A model generated the notes under the pieces. That model was given only the letters and a program-made list of their open reading frames with translations. It ran no database searches and was not told where the DNA came from. The translations under genes were made by a program, and so were the position numbers. A stretch of DNA of 64,000 nucleotides, taken from contig NZ_JAFBDS010000008.1 in the NCBI RefSeq assembly GCF_016908375.1, positions 179,790 through 243,789 on the forward strand, written 5' to 3'. This document shows positions 55,442 through 64,000 of this stretch, in pieces (within the stretch, counting starts at the first letter, position 1; each line of letters begins with the position of its first letter). Source of the stretch: Amphibacillus cookii. GTDB taxonomy: Bacteria; Bacillota; Bacilli; Bacillales; Amphibacillaceae.

Positions 55442-57313
55442 TTAGCGATATACATATTCTTTTAAATTTTTGATGTAACTAGAACGAATGACAATAAAGT
55501 ATAGAAGCTGTAATCCCAAGAATCCTAAAATGGTAATAACTCCTGATTGAAATACGTTAGAAAATCCTCCCTCCCTTTGTAACACCTGTAAGGCGAAACC
55601 TGTTTCAACAATAGCCAACAAAAATGGTAGGAAAAAGAGGATTGCCATTTGAATGTTTGCGTTTTTAACCATTTCCTTTTCACTCAATCCGATTTTAGCT
55701 AGTGATTTATATTTTTTTCTTTCCTCATATAAATCCGTAAACAACCTGAAATACAAGAAACTCCCAGCAGCCAAAAAAAAGATGATGCCAATAAATAAAC
55801 CAATAAACAGACTTAAACTTGGTAATTGAACAGTCTGATAATATTCGATGGCCTTTGAAGAGTACCTAGCATCTGGGTTATATGTTTCACCAACGATATG
55901 ATCATGTATCGTTTGACTTATATCTAAGTTCTCTTTTGAATTAGCAAATTGAAAAGCATAAAAGGTTACTAACTCATTACCTTGCTTCAATAGATTAAAG
56001 GTATTCTCATCAACAACTAACACATCATGAAGAGAAAGGAGTGGCTGTTCAATTGATTGCAACTTTATCGACATTTGTTGGTTATTTAATTGTAAGTCTG
56101 TCGTATTATCTTGGAGTACTGTATATCCTTCTCGTTCTGTTTGCCCAAAGTAAACCCCTTTTCCTTCCTCAAGTTTAGAAGTTTTTAATTCAGGTAATAT
56201 CTTAATCCCATCTTTGTATGAAAGAACTAAAACAGGATAATTCGATGATCCTTGACCAGTTTCAATCACTTTAAATTTAGATTGCTCGTAATCTATATTT
56301 TTTTGTTCAAACTGTTGTTGAATATATGTCAGTTGTTCATTTTCATCCTTGTTACTAGAATAGGATAGAAACTCCATTTCATATAATGAATCTTCAGTGG
56401 TAAACATTGATTTATAAGTGGCTAAAGTCCCTGTTGCCGTAAAGGCCACAGCAGAAACAATACTTACGATGAAAAATAAACGAGCATTATCTTTGACTCG
56501 ATACATTAAATCAGAAATCCAAAGTAGATTTGTACCTTTTCTATAAAATTTCTTATTTCGTTTCAACAGTTTCAGTACCCAGACACTTAACTGGCTATAA
56601 AACAAGTAGGTCCCTATTACTGTACAAACAGTAATAATAACTGCACTACCAATATCAATACCTGCAAATAAAGCCAAGCCAAACCCTCCACCTAAGAACA
56701 GCATTCCTAGTATAGAAAAAGGTATAGAAGGCTTTGGTTCTCTTTTTGGTTTGACCGATCCCTTCAGTAAAGAAACTACTTCTTCTGAATGGATAATAAA
56801 GAGTGTAAATTGAGAAATAAGCACAAACAGAGGTAGAAATACCCCAATTGTTATTCCTAGTGCTTTCAAGGGGAAATATAGTTCAAGTGGTTCCATTTCG
56901 ACTATATATGACCCTGCAGTAAAGAACAGTTTAGCAAGCACTGTTCCACCAATGATTCCTGTAACGATAGAAGCAAGCCCGATGAATACATTCTCCAGTG
57001 TGATTAGTAGGCGAAGTTGTTTAGGTGATGCCCCTTGAATTGTAAGGATTCCAAATTCCCTTTTCCGTGTTTTTAAAAAGGCACTTACAGAATAAAGGAC
57101 AAATAAGATTGAAAATACAAAAATGACCCATTCTGCAAATACCATGCCTTTTTTGGCAATGTTATTCATATAACCTGTTTCTAATGCAGGATGAAAGATG
57201 AACATCGCAAACATAAAGAAAATCATAACAGCGAACGAACTGCTTAAATAAAAGGCTAGATATGCCCGCAAATTACGCGTTATATTTTTATAAGCGAACT
57301 GTGGAAAGGTCAT
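55442..57313 (-). CDS. yxdM: BceB/YxdM-type antimicrobial-peptide ABC permease
   Basis: 623 residues, FtsX-like, ten predicted membrane helices with one large extracellular domain (~310-500) between helices 7 and 8, the hallmark of Bce-type permeases and the peptide-sensing site. Works with the ATPase at 57288 both to detoxify peptides and to signal to the kinase at 58659. Start overlaps the ATPase end by 26 nt. Confidence 0.9.
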   Translation of the reverse strand: MTFPQFAYKNITRNLRAYLAFYLSSSFAVMIFFMFAMFIFHPALETGYMNNIAKKGMVFAEWVIFVFSILFVLYSVSAFLKTRKREFGILTIQGASPKQLRLLITLENVFIGLASIVTGIIGGTVLAKLFFTAGSYIVEMEPLELYFPLKALGITIGVFLPLFVLISQFTLFIIHSEEVVSLLKGSVKPKREPKPSIPFSILGMLFLGGGFGLALFAGIDIGSAVIITVCTVIGTYLFYSQLSVWVLKLLKRNKKFYRKGTNLLWISDLMYRVKDNARLFFIVSIVSAVAFTATGTLATYKSMFTTEDSLYEMEFLSYSSNKDENEQLTYIQQQFEQKNIDYEQSKFKVIETGQGSSNYPVLVLSYKDGIKILPELKTSKLEEGKGVYFGQTEREGYTVLQDNTTDLQLNNQQMSIKLQSIEQPLLSLHDVLVVDENTFNLLKQGNELVTFYAFQFANSKENLDISQTIHDHIVGETYNPDARYSSKAIEYYQTVQLPSLSLFIGLFIGIIFFLAAGSFLYFRLFTDLYEERKKYKSLAKIGLSEKEMVKNANIQMAILFFLPFLLAIVETGFALQVLQREGGFSNVFQSGVITILGFLGLQLLYFIVIRSSYIKNLKEYVYR

Positions 57314-58061
57314 CCGAATCTCCTCCTAGCATTGATAGAACATCTAAAATCTGTTGAAAAAATACCTTTTGATTCATTCCTTTATATACTTCGTTGTACA
57401 ATTTACCATCTTTAATGAAAATAACTCGATCACAATAGCTTGCAGCAGATGGATCATGGGTAACCATTAACATCGTTGTTTTATCTTTTTCGTTAATCAT
57501 TTGTAAAGTCTGCATCACGTCTTTCGATGATTTAGAATCTAAGTTTCCCGTTGGTTCGTCGGCTAACAACAAGGAAGGCTGATGAATGATTGCTCTAGCG
57601 ATTGCAGTACGTTGTTTCTGACCGCCTGATACTTCATATGTTCGTTTATTTAAGATTGAATCAATACCTAGCTTTTGAGTGATAGCCTGTACTTTCTTGT
57701 CAATTCCACCTGAATCTACTCTTTCTAGTGTCAAAGGCAGCATAATATTTTCTTCCAATGTTAATGTGTCTAATAAGTTAAAGTCCTGAAAAACAAATCC
57801 TAGTTCTTTCCGTCGAAATTCTGCAAGTTTCCCTTTTTTTAATTTATGAGGCTCTTCCCCGTTAACAATGACCTGTCCCGATGTCGGTCTATCAATTGTG
57901 GAGATTAGATTTAATAGTGTTGTTTTTCCCGATCCAGACGGCCCCATTACACCAATAAATTCTCCCTTTTCCACATTAAACGTAATATTTGTTAAAGCTT
58001 GGAAGGTCGCTTTTCCATCATAAATTTTATTTAAATCTTGTACTTGTAATACATCTGCCAT
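57288..58061 (-). CDS. yxdL: BceA/YxdL-type ABC ATPase
   Basis: 257 residues. Walker A GPSGSGKTT, signature VSGGQKQRTAIARAI, Walker B LLLADEPTGNLDS, of the LolD/MacB/BceA group. RBS GTAGGAGG before ATG 58061. Preceded by a BceR-like dyad and an AT-rich promoter, so this transporter can be switched on by the response regulator at 59654. Confidence 0.92.
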   Translation of the reverse strand: MADVLQVQDLNKIYDGKATFQALTNITFNVEKGEFIGVMGPSGSGKTTLLNLISTIDRPTSGQVIVNGEEPHKLKKGKLAEFRRKELGFVFQDFNLLDTLTLEENIMLPLTLERVDSGGIDKKVQAITQKLGIDSILNKRTYEVSGGQKQRTAIARAIIHQPSLLLADEPTGNLDSKSSKDVMQTLQMINEKDKTTMLMVTHDPSAASYCDRVIFIKDGKLYNEVYKGMNQKVFFQQILDVLSMLGGDSDDLSTVRL

Positions 58062-58142
58062 TATATTGCCTCCTACATATTTGACTGTATATTTATTATA
58101 TAAGGAATATAAAAATACAAGAATAGAATTACCTTAAATCAA

Positions 58143-58160
58143 CCTTACACTTTAGTAAGG
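58143..58160. promoter_or_regulatory. Probable response-regulator (BceR-type) binding dyad
   Basis: CCTTACACTTTAGTAAGG contains the TTAC/GTAA inverted arms typical of BceR-family operators. It lies about 80 nt upstream of the ATPase start, before a TATAAT-containing promoter (on the minus strand, about 58098). A terminator-like hairpin ACCTTACCC/GGGTAAGGT with a T-rich tail (58173-58204) ends the upstream transcript. Confidence 0.6.
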
Positions 58161-58199
58161 AAAAGACATAAAAGAACCTTACCCCTTCATTAGTTGGGT

Positions 58200-58529
58200 A
58201 AGGTATGACTTTCTTTAAAGGCCTTACGATAGGGTTGTACAAACTCTTTTAATATCGTACTACCGCGCCTGTATAGCCTCGTTGTTTAATCTCCAGGATA
58301 AGCTTCTCACAATTAAACACGTGATCTTCTTTTACGCGCTTAATGAAGTATTCTTTGTAGGGATCTAGCTTCGATCCCTTTTCACACGCTTCTGTACATG
58401 GTTTTTCTCTCGTTCACTTAACGCTTTCACAGTATGTCTATGCATCCCCAACATCTCTACGATATCAGTATGTGACATACCTCGTTCCAAGAATTCTTTC
58501 ACTCTTCGTCGCTCTTCCTCCAACTTCAT
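58200..58529 (-). pseudogene. IS21-family IstA fragment
   Basis: Reads MKLEEERRRVKEFLERGMSH, then TDIVEMLGMHRHTVKALSE (the IstA N-terminal helix-turn-helix). After a frameshift near 58395 it continues EACEKGSKLDPYKEYFIKRVKED, and after a second one ILKEFVQPYRKAF. Only the first ~110 residues are left; istB and terminal repeats are absent. It sits between the sensor kinase and the transporter genes of the yxd-type operon. Confidence 0.8.
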
Positions 58530-58658
58530 AAATCAAATCTCCTCCTCTTAGGATTCAATCTAATTATGAAGTTTGTCGAAATTTATGGCGACGATTTTGT
58601 ATGTTTTTAGCCGGCTATATTGTCCATTTTAAAAACGACTCTTTCATTTCCCTTTATG

Positions 58659-59657
58659 CTAGTGTTTATTCGATGAAACATATTCCTTAAAATATATTTT
58701 AAAGGTTGTACTTTGTCCTATTTCTGATTGTAGTTCTATTTCATGCTGGAGCTTACCCATAATTTCTTTTACTAAATAAAGCCCCATTCCCGTTGACTCG
58801 TGATACAATCTACCATTTACTCCTGTAAAATAAGGTTCAAAAACCCTTCTGATATCTTGTGAAGGAATTCCAACACCGAAGTCTTTAATTTCTAATAAGA
58901 TGCACTCTTCTTGTTTCTCAATTTTGATATTTAATGTATCACTTTTGTTAGCGGAATATTTAACGGCGTTTGAAATAATTTGACCTATAACAAATTGCAG
59001 CCACTTCTTATCAGAATACACGCACAATTTATCTTTTGGGAAGTACTTTCTAGGGAAAATTTTGTATTGAATAAACAATCTTTTATTTTCCATTATAATT
59101 TCATTCATAAAGTTTTGAAGAGGGATCTTTTCAATAGAATAGTCTTTTTCAAACATAGATAGTCGTGATGAGTATAGCACAGTTTTTAATCCATCTTCTA
59201 ATCGATATAACTCTTTTCGAATTGCCTGAAATAACGCTTCATCATTATCTTGAATCATTAAATGGATGACAGATAAGGGCGTTTTCATTTGATGTACCCA
59301 TTGATTTGTAAATGTTACTCTTTCATTTAAATCTTTCTTAACCTGTTGCAGATTATTTTCATATAGTTCGGTGAGTACAGATTGCCTTTCATAAATGGAT
59401 TCAGCTAGTACGCTTTTTCCCAATTGTGTTACATATAATTCGTCATCATTAGACTTTTGTAACCATCGGTAAAGTTTTATATCCTGTATCCATCGATAAA
59501 TTAGATAAATTCCTATAGTTATTACTTGAATCATAAAGACATAAAACAAATGATCCAATTCTTGAAATCCTAAAAACCAGTAGTAAACAAATACAAATAT
59601 TCCCTGTATGGTGGTAACAAAAATAAGGGACAAATGTGAACGAAGAAATAACTTCAT
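58659..59657 (-). CDS. yxdK: Intramembrane-sensing histidine kinase (BceS/YxdK)
   Basis: 332 residues from ATG 59657: GGGAGG 8 nt upstream and ATGA overlap with the regulator stop, so the longer frame to 59678 is rejected. Two helices with almost no extracellular loop (residues ~8-50), then the HisKA-like H box (VHQMKTPLSVIHLMI) and ATPase boxes (NAVKYSA, DFGVGIP, GMGLYLVKEI). Senses peptide stress via the permease, not directly. Confidence 0.9.
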   Translation of the reverse strand: MKLFLRSHLSLIFVTTIQGIFVFVYYWFLGFQELDHLFYVFMIQVITIGIYLIYRWIQDIKLYRWLQKSNDDELYVTQLGKSVLAESIYERQSVLTELYENNLQQVKKDLNERVTFTNQWVHQMKTPLSVIHLMIQDNDEALFQAIRKELYRLEDGLKTVLYSSRLSMFEKDYSIEKIPLQNFMNEIIMENKRLFIQYKIFPRKYFPKDKLCVYSDKKWLQFVIGQIISNAVKYSANKSDTLNIKIEKQEECILLEIKDFGVGIPSQDIRRVFEPYFTGVNGRLYHESTGMGLYLVKEIMGKLQHEIELQSEIGQSTTFKIYFKEYVSSNKH

Positions 59658-60355
59658 TCTACTTCCTCCCATGTACATCTCATCCTATAACCTGCCCCAC
59701 GAACTGTTTCAATAGCATCTTTGATTCCAATATCAGAAAGTCTTTTCCTTACCCGTGTGATATAAACGTTTAACGTATTTTCATCAATAAACATATCCGT
59801 ATTCCACATTTTTCCAATTAAACGATCTCTACTTGTTATCTTTTCTCCACGTTCTAATAATACTTCTAATAATAATGATTCCTTTTTTGAAACCTCTGTT
59901 GACTTCAATTGAAATCGAAGTTCCATTCGCTCTTGTAAAAATGTTAAACCATGAAAATTAATCATCCGCTCACCTTGACTGGATGCATATTCGCCATATG
60001 CTCGTCTTAGATGACTCTTGACTTTAGCAATTACCACATCATATTCAAAAGGTTTTGTAATGTAGTCATCCCCTCCGTTTTCTAGGGCCATAATTTGATC
60101 CATTGTACCCTCTCGTGCAGATATAAAGATAATCGGGCATGTAGAACGTTGGCGAATCTGTCTGCACCAATAAAAGCCGTCAAATGATGGTAAATTTATA
60201 TCTAGTAATACTAAATCAGGTTCTTTCTCAAGAAATTTGCCTAAGATATCATTGAATTGTTCTAAAGTAATTACTTCGTACCCGAATTTTTCTATATGTT
60301 TAGCTAAAGGTATACAGAGTTTATCATTATCCTCAACTATCATGATTTTTTTCAT
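59654..60355 (-). CDS. yxdJ: OmpR-family response regulator (BceR/YxdJ)
   Basis: 233 residues. Receiver with phospho-Asp in LVLLDINLPSFDG and Lys in DYITKPFEYD, then a winged-helix domain (SKKESLLLEVLLERGEKITSRDRLIGKMW...). Expected to activate the ABC operon at 58061. First gene of the regulator-kinase pair. Confidence 0.92.
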   Translation of the reverse strand: MKKIMIVEDNDKLCIPLAKHIEKFGYEVITLEQFNDILGKFLEKEPDLVLLDINLPSFDGFYWCRQIRQRSTCPIIFISAREGTMDQIMALENGGDDYITKPFEYDVVIAKVKSHLRRAYGEYASSQGERMINFHGLTFLQERMELRFQLKSTEVSKKESLLLEVLLERGEKITSRDRLIGKMWNTDMFIDENTLNVYITRVRKRLSDIGIKDAIETVRGAGYRMRCTWEEVE

Positions 60356-60433
60356 GGATATTATCCCTTCTCAGCTTATTTATGTAATGGGAGAGAAGTA
60401 AGACTCCTCTCAAAACTAATAGTTTATTGCATT

Positions 60434-60526
60434 TTAACTCATTTGGTCATTTAATTCGATTACTACCCGCTTACCATCTACAAGTACCTCAATAATGCAA
60501 ATAATTATATTGAAAACCTTTATCAT
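60434..60526 (-). CDS. Small ORF of 30 codons upstream of the response regulator
   Basis: MIKVFNIIICIIEVLVDGKR plus VVIELNDQMS. RBS AAAGGAG lies about 11 nt upstream of ATG 60526. Hydrophobic first half, then a charged end. It is 78 nt before yxdJ on the same strand and could be a leader peptide or small membrane protein. I do not recognise it; coding status rests only on the RBS and position. Confidence 0.4.
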   Translation of the reverse strand: MIKVFNIIICIIEVLVDGKRVVIELNDQMS

Positions 60527-60734
60527 ATATCATCGCTCCTTTATTTCTAACAACTATTGATTTTATTGTAAAAAATAATGGAGGTCGTAACCATCGAATT
60601 TTATTAAATAGATATTACATTTTTGTAAGATACGGTAAAACTTTATCTAATATAATAAGTGTTGCCTAATCAACAACGGATTAGGTTATATGTTGATTCT
60701 GCTTTTTGACATCTTATTATTGTTTAGTCATATA

Positions 60735-60768
60735 TATAAAAGCATTCTTTTACGAGAATGCTTTTATA
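60735..60768. terminator. Hairpin between yxdJ and the IS256 fragment
   Basis: TATAAAAGCATTCT and AGAATGCTTTTATA form a perfect 14-bp stem with a 6-nt loop, AT-rich on both sides, so able to end transcription from either direction. The remaining gap 60527-60873 shows no gene. Confidence 0.75.
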
Positions 60769-60873
60769 CTGCAAAGAAAAATACTTTCCTTTTGCTCACA
60801 TCTTTTTATAGGCAAACCCTAAACTTACATTATTATCAAAAAACTTAATACAACTTCGCTTAAAAAAGATACA

Positions 60874-61086
60874 CTATTGTTTGTTTCTTTTTCTCCCTTT
60901 ATCATTGGATTCATAGCCCAAATGATGATTCGTTTCACCTTTTAACATCGATTCAAACATCGGCCCGAATATGTCCTTTAATGCATGTTGCATATCTTCT
61001 ACAGACTTTGGTTGATACTGTTCAATAATCTTGTTAGCTAATTCTACGGAGTCAGGATCTCTTTTAGGTTTGCCCATTTCAAACAC
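60874..61086 (-). pseudogene. IS256-family transposase N-terminal fragment
   Basis: 70 codons. The block LKDIFGPMFESMLKGETNHHLGYE and SNDKGRKRNKQ is the conserved N-terminal part of IS256-type transposases; about 320 residues with the DDE triad are missing. A hairpin AACTGTGTGAGTAAGAAA / TTCTTACTTACACAGTT (61123-61167), just upstream, may come from the element's end. Confidence 0.85.
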
Positions 61087-61157
61087 TCCTTTAGCTTTAT
61101 GTTTTTATTCTACCAAATAAAAAACTGTGTGAGTAAGAAACCGTATGCATTTCTTAC

Positions 61158-61343
61158 TTACACAGTTAATATTACACTCCCCGCTTTGATTGAACTTTTT
61201 TTTACATATTTGTTAACTTGATCTTCCCATTCCCATCCATCTTCTTTTACTTTTCTTTCTGCTTCTTCTTCAGACAAGTCAGCATATTTTTCATTATAAA
61301 TAACGTACTTTTTGAAAGGTACTTTCAATTTGTTTTTATAATT
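61158..61343 (-). pseudogene. Unassigned ORF fragment next to integrase remnant
   Basis: An open minus frame without a clear start reads KVPFKKYVIYNEKYADLSEE, then EEAERKVKEDGWEWEDQVNKYVKK, to a stop inside the hairpin at 61158. Amino-acid composition looks coding (charged helix). I cannot name it; probably the 3' end of a mobile-element gene cut off upstream. Confidence 0.35.
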
Positions 61344-61362
61344 CTTTTCAGTTCATTCACTC

Positions 61363-61662
61363 CCTTGGTATTGGTTTTATCACGATAATAATTTTATTTT
61401 TGCAACTAATGAAGGTTATCCAAAAACATTAAAGTCTATCTCTAATAGGTTGCAACGTTTGCTTAAGAAAACTAAGATTAAAAAACATATAACACCACAT
61501 TCGTTTAGGCATACTCACACCTCTTTACTGATTGAAGCTAACGTACACATTAAAGAGATACAAGAACGACTAGGACATAGTGATATTAATACTACAATGG
61601 ACATATACGCTCATACGACAAAGAACATTAAAAAAGAGGCCTCAATAAGTTTAGCAGCTTAA
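61363..61662 (+). pseudogene. Tyrosine recombinase (integrase) C-terminal fragment
   Basis: The frame is open from about 61363 (PLYWFYHDNNFIFATNEGYPKTL...) to the stop at 61662. Catalytic residues of the C-terminal half are present: HSFRHTH (H-x-x-R), LGHSD (second His) and the nucleophile Tyr in TTMDIYAHTT. The N-terminal ~280 residues, with the arm-binding domain and first catalytic Arg, are missing. Typical of phage/ICE integrases of the Tn916-like group. Confidence 0.85.
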
Positions 61663-61725
61663 TGAAAGACCTCTCTATTAATATTAACAAGTGAAACATG
61701 AACAAAAGCATGAACAAGGATGAAC

Positions 61726-61782
61726 ACTTATAAACATTGTTTTATCATCGTTTATAAGTAATTTTTGCATCATGCCGCCCAT
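61726..61782. other. Integrase terminator and groEL-like att candidate
   Basis: ACTTATAAAC and GTTTATAAGT (61726-61735, 61750-61759) form a perfect stem after the integrase fragment. Eight nt on, GCATCATGCCGCCCAT (61767-61782) equals, on the minus strand, codons for MGGMM, the C-terminal end of GroEL. An att site in the 3' end of groEL is a plausible source. No groEL gene is next to it. The rest of 61783-62228 holds nothing I recognise. Confidence 0.4.
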
Positions 61783-62228
61783 ACTGTGAATAGACGAAAT
61801 AAATAAAAATAGGTGTTGAATATGCCTATATTACCAGTGTTTCCACTTTAAGGTGTTAAGTTATTGTTATATAAGATATCAATATTAATGAACGATATCC
61901 AGTCAATAAATAACACGTTCGGATGTTCATCAGTGCAATGGAACGGAAAATATCTTTTATGAAGATCCAGATATCTTATTTATGATTGACGACGCTTTCA
62001 ATAGTTGAGTCGTAGGAACTAACGTAGCTAAAATTGCCATCATTGTTGGAGTCCCGTTAGCGAGCTTACATTGTACTTAATATCCTAACGTCTTTAACTA
62101 GATAGAGCCTGAAGCGATTCTGATTCGACCTGTAAAACGAGCGTTCATGGCTTGTCGACCTCCTGAGACAATATCCAATTGCAACTGGTCCACGGAGCCC
62201 GTGAACCATTGCTTCTTCTGATTATAGT

Positions 62229-63200
62229 CTAGCCGTTGAGCAGCGTCATCTGTTCATTCATATAACGCTTGCCGTGAACGACATTCTTTGGGCTGACCTG
62301 ATCGATTCGTTCGAGGTCCTCCTTCATGAGAAGGATATCAGCCGCAGCAGCATTTTCCTCCAGATACTTGATACGCTTCGTACCCGGGATCGGTAGCGCG
62401 CCGTTGGCAATCGTCCAGGCAATGGCCAGTTGGGATGGTGTACAGTTCTTCTCCACCGCGATCTCCTTAATCTTGTCGACAACCTTAATGTTCTTCCGGA
62501 AGTTGTCTCCTTGGAACCGCGGCATCCATCTGCGAAGATCGTCAGCGGCCAGATCCTCGAAAGTGCGAAGCTCGCCGGAGATAAAGCCCCTACTCAGTGG
62601 ACTGTAGGCCACATGGGTAATCCCCAGCTCTCTTACGGTAGGGAGTATCTCCTCTTCGATGTCACGGCTCCAGAGCGAATACTCACTCTCTAGCACGGAG
62701 ATAGGATACACGGCATGAGCGCGGCGAATGGTGGAAGCGGAAGCCTCGGACAGGCCGAGCGCCCGAACTTTGCCTGCCTTGACCAATTCTGCCATCGCTC
62801 CGACCGTCTCCTCTATCGGGATTTGCGGATCGACGCGGTGTTGGTAGTATAGGTCGATGTAATCCGTATTCAAACGGCGAAGGCTATCCTCCACTACTTT
62901 CTTAACGTAATCAGGATGGCCACTGATGCTCTCGTAATTTGGGGTGTACGAGAACTTGGTGGCGATTATGGCTTGCTCGCGGCGGCCTTGAAGAGCACGG
63001 CCGAGCAGCTTTTCGTTATGTCCGTTCCCGTACACGTCCGCGGTATCGAACATCGTGACGCCAATGTCCAAAGCGTGATGTATCGTTTGGATCGACTGTT
63101 CGTCGTTAGTCTCCCCGTAAATGCCTGGAGACATCCCCATAATTCCCAGTCCGATCGAAGAGACGCGGATATTGCTATTGCCTAAAATTCTTTGTTTCAT
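62229..63200 (-). CDS. Aldo/keto reductase
   Basis: 323 residues, AKR fold. Catalytic tetrad: Asp in MFDTADVYG, Tyr in the same segment, Lys in AIIATKFSY and His in [14 protein letters not shown]-binding end [14 protein letters not shown]. Substrate unknown; similar enzymes reduce aldehydes/ketones. It starts within the end of the merR gene (26-nt overlap) and is co-transcribed with it. Codon use is much more GC-rich than the rest of the window, pointing to recent transfer from a higher-GC Bacillales. Confidence 0.9.
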   Translation of the reverse strand: MKQRILGNSNIRVSSIGLGIMGMSPGIYGETNDEQSIQTIHHALDIGVTMFDTADVYGNGHNEKLLGRALQGRREQAIIATKFSYTPNYESISGHPDYVKKVVEDSLRRLNTDYIDLYYQHRVDPQIPIEETVGAMAELVKAGKVRALGLSEASASTIRRAHAVYPISVLESEYSLWSRDIEEEILPTVRELGITHVAYSPLSRGFISGELRTFEDLAADDLRRWMPRFQGDNFRKNIKVVDKIKEIAVEKNCTPSQLAIAWTIANGALPIPGTKRIKYLEENAAAADILLMKEDLERIDQVSPKNVVHGKRYMNEQMTLLNG

Positions 63201-63639
63201 TTGTTAATCCCTCATTTCGTGTTTGTTGTCGCTCTGACTCCTCCATCTTGACTAACAACTGGCTCTCGGAAGGAGTTTTCCCTTTCGCGATTTCTTCGTA
63301 TATCGACAGTTTGTTATTGACGGCGTCGAGCGCTGTGGTCAATTCATTCTGGCGGCGAAATAAATCTTCCTTGTACTGATTCAAGATCGCTTTGCGCTGT
63401 GGAATAGTGGAATCACCATCGAGCGCAAGATCCACCATCTCCTTCAGCAACGACAGCTTCATCCCTGTCGCCCGAAAACATGTCATCACCCGGAGCCAAT
63501 CTAGGTGATCTTGTTCGAACAGTCGATTCCCGTTCTTATCTCTCTTAATGTAAGGGAGCAATCCCTCCTTCTCATAAAAACGAATCGTATGAGCCGGGCA
63601 ACCAAGCCGCTCTGAAGCTTCTTTGATCGTGAATGCCAT
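63175..63639 (-). CDS. MerR-family transcriptional regulator
   Basis: 154 residues. MerR winged HTH at 1-~70 ([37 protein letters not shown]), then the dimerisation helix with [17 protein letters not shown]. No Cys metal-site pattern, so the effector is probably an organic compound or aldehyde stress. It is the first gene of merR-AKR and has a MerR-type promoter with a dyad in a 19-bp spacer. Confidence 0.92.
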   Translation of the reverse strand: MAFTIKEASERLGCPAHTIRFYEKEGLLPYIKRDKNGNRLFEQDHLDWLRVMTCFRATGMKLSLLKEMVDLALDGDSTIPQRKAILNQYKEDLFRRQNELTTALDAVNNKLSIYEEIAKGKTPSESQLLVKMEESERQQTRNEGLTNETKNFRQ

Positions 63640-63694
63640 TGGCCAGATCCCTCCTTGTCAGTTATTTTCAGACATAATCAGCTGGTTCTTCCTT

Positions 63695-63725
63695 ATCTTA
63701 AACCTTAAAGTACACTTTAAGGCAA
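63695..63725 (-). promoter_or_regulatory. MerR-type promoter with operator in a 19-bp spacer
   Basis: On the minus strand TTGCCT (63720-63725) and TAAGAT (63695-63700) are 19 nt apart, and CCTTAAAGTGTACTTTAAGG (63703-63722) fills the spacer as a 9-bp-arm dyad. The long spacer with central dyad is the signature of MerR-activated promoters. Confidence 0.85.
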
Positions 63726-63880
63726 GTATTATTTTGAGTGACAGCTGTTAGCGTATGAACTACTGGTTATCATTATAATGCCTATCATTGACCCTATTTA
63801 ATTGGGCGCTGTGATAACTGGAGCTATATATAGAGGAAACATCAGTCACTAACACCGTTTTTACTGAAATTGATAACTCC

Positions 63881-63906
63881 CCCCCTTAAGCCGGCTTAAG
63901 GGGGGT
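63881..63906. repeat. Perfect palindrome next to the IS3 fragment
   Basis: CCCCCCTTAAGCC and GGCTTAAGGGGGG form a 26-bp perfect palindrome. It lies about 17 nt beyond the transposase stop, so it may be the element's transcription terminator or lie close to its end. Confidence 0.6.
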
Positions 63907-63923
63907 GGTATGTCAACACCAAA

Positions 63924-64000
63924 TTAAACAGTATTTTTAAGGGCTAAGTTTCTATAACTTACCGGACTTTTGTAGCCAAGGGCGCTGTGAGACCGGATGT
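63924..64000 (-). CDS. IS3-family transposase OrfB, C-terminal end (cut by window)
   Basis: The minus frame entering from the window edge reads RSHSALGYKSPVSYRNLALKNTV and stops at 63924. 'HSALGYKSPVSY' is the conserved C-terminal end of IS3/IS150-type integrase-core transposases. Only ~24 codons are inside the window, so completeness cannot be judged. Confidence 0.85.
   Translation of the reverse strand, partial: IRSHSALGYKSPVSYRNLALKNTV

Noticed and set aside
62430..63185. Plus-strand frames of 87-93 codons across the aldo/keto reductase gene
   Set aside because: High GC content reduces stops on the opposite strand; the reductase frame is certain.

Overview
The window comes from a low-GC, spore-forming Bacillaceae bacterium. 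Evidence is gerP spore-germination genes, a feuABC/besA/btr bacillibactin locus and a yxdJKLM-yxeA-type peptide-sensing operon, all with Bacillus-like gene orders, plus a siphophage tail module of Gram-positive type. The starch-degrading genes and the repeat families would fit a halo- or alkaliphilic genus near Amphibacillus/Gracilibacillus/Oceanobacillus, but the genus is an inference.

Layout. 1-10.4 kb is a maltodextrin/starch island: LacI-type regulator, mdxE-F-G ABC importer, secreted cyclodextrin glucanotransferase and cytoplasmic neopullulanase. The divergent importer and CGTase share a nearly identical ~86-nt leader that carries an intrinsic terminator. 10.6-14.5 kb is a peptide-type ABC transporter operon with a frameshifted lipoprotein gene and a small secreted protein. 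15.7-17.7 kb holds an AarF/UbiB kinase-like gene with a phasin-like partner. 17.9-19.7 kb is a second secreted alpha-amylase (AmyE-like core plus CBM20). An amidase and a DinB-like gene follow, then 22.6-28.2 kb is the siderophore locus with Fur-box promoters.

28.3-40.5 kb is a phage-derived cassette: LexA/CI-type repressor with an operator array, ArpU-type late activator, tail tube, two tail-assembly-chaperone frames joined by a probable -1 frameshift, tape measure, Dit, large Tal/fibre with an S74 chaperone, XhlA, holin and amidase. It has no capsid, portal, terminase, replication or integrase gene, which is the layout of an F-type (siphovirus-like) tailocin such as Listeria monocin.

41.2-48.6 kb combines an Hsp20 gene, a ureohydrolase with an N-terminal extension, a nickel/cobalt ECF transporter (nikO separated from nikM-L-K-Q) and an inserted gerP cluster. 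A Ni-importer beside a DRHxD-type ureohydrolase suggests a Ni-dependent guanidine hydrolase. 48.8-54.0 kb has an IMPDH fragment and a licT-bglP-bglH beta-glucoside operon with two RAT/terminator pairs. 54.2-60.4 kb has decayed genes and the yxd-type operon with an IS21 fragment inside it. 60.8-64 kb is a graveyard of IS256, tyrosine-integrase and IS3 fragments plus a visibly GC-richer merR/aldo-keto-reductase pair.

Two repeat families run through the window: about nine copies of a ~120-240-bp long-hairpin element (conserved ends AAACGAACC and TGTGATAAA), one of which supplies the stop codon of the DinB gene, and a TIR element (TTATAACTCAACTTTC) with conserved ends and variable cores.
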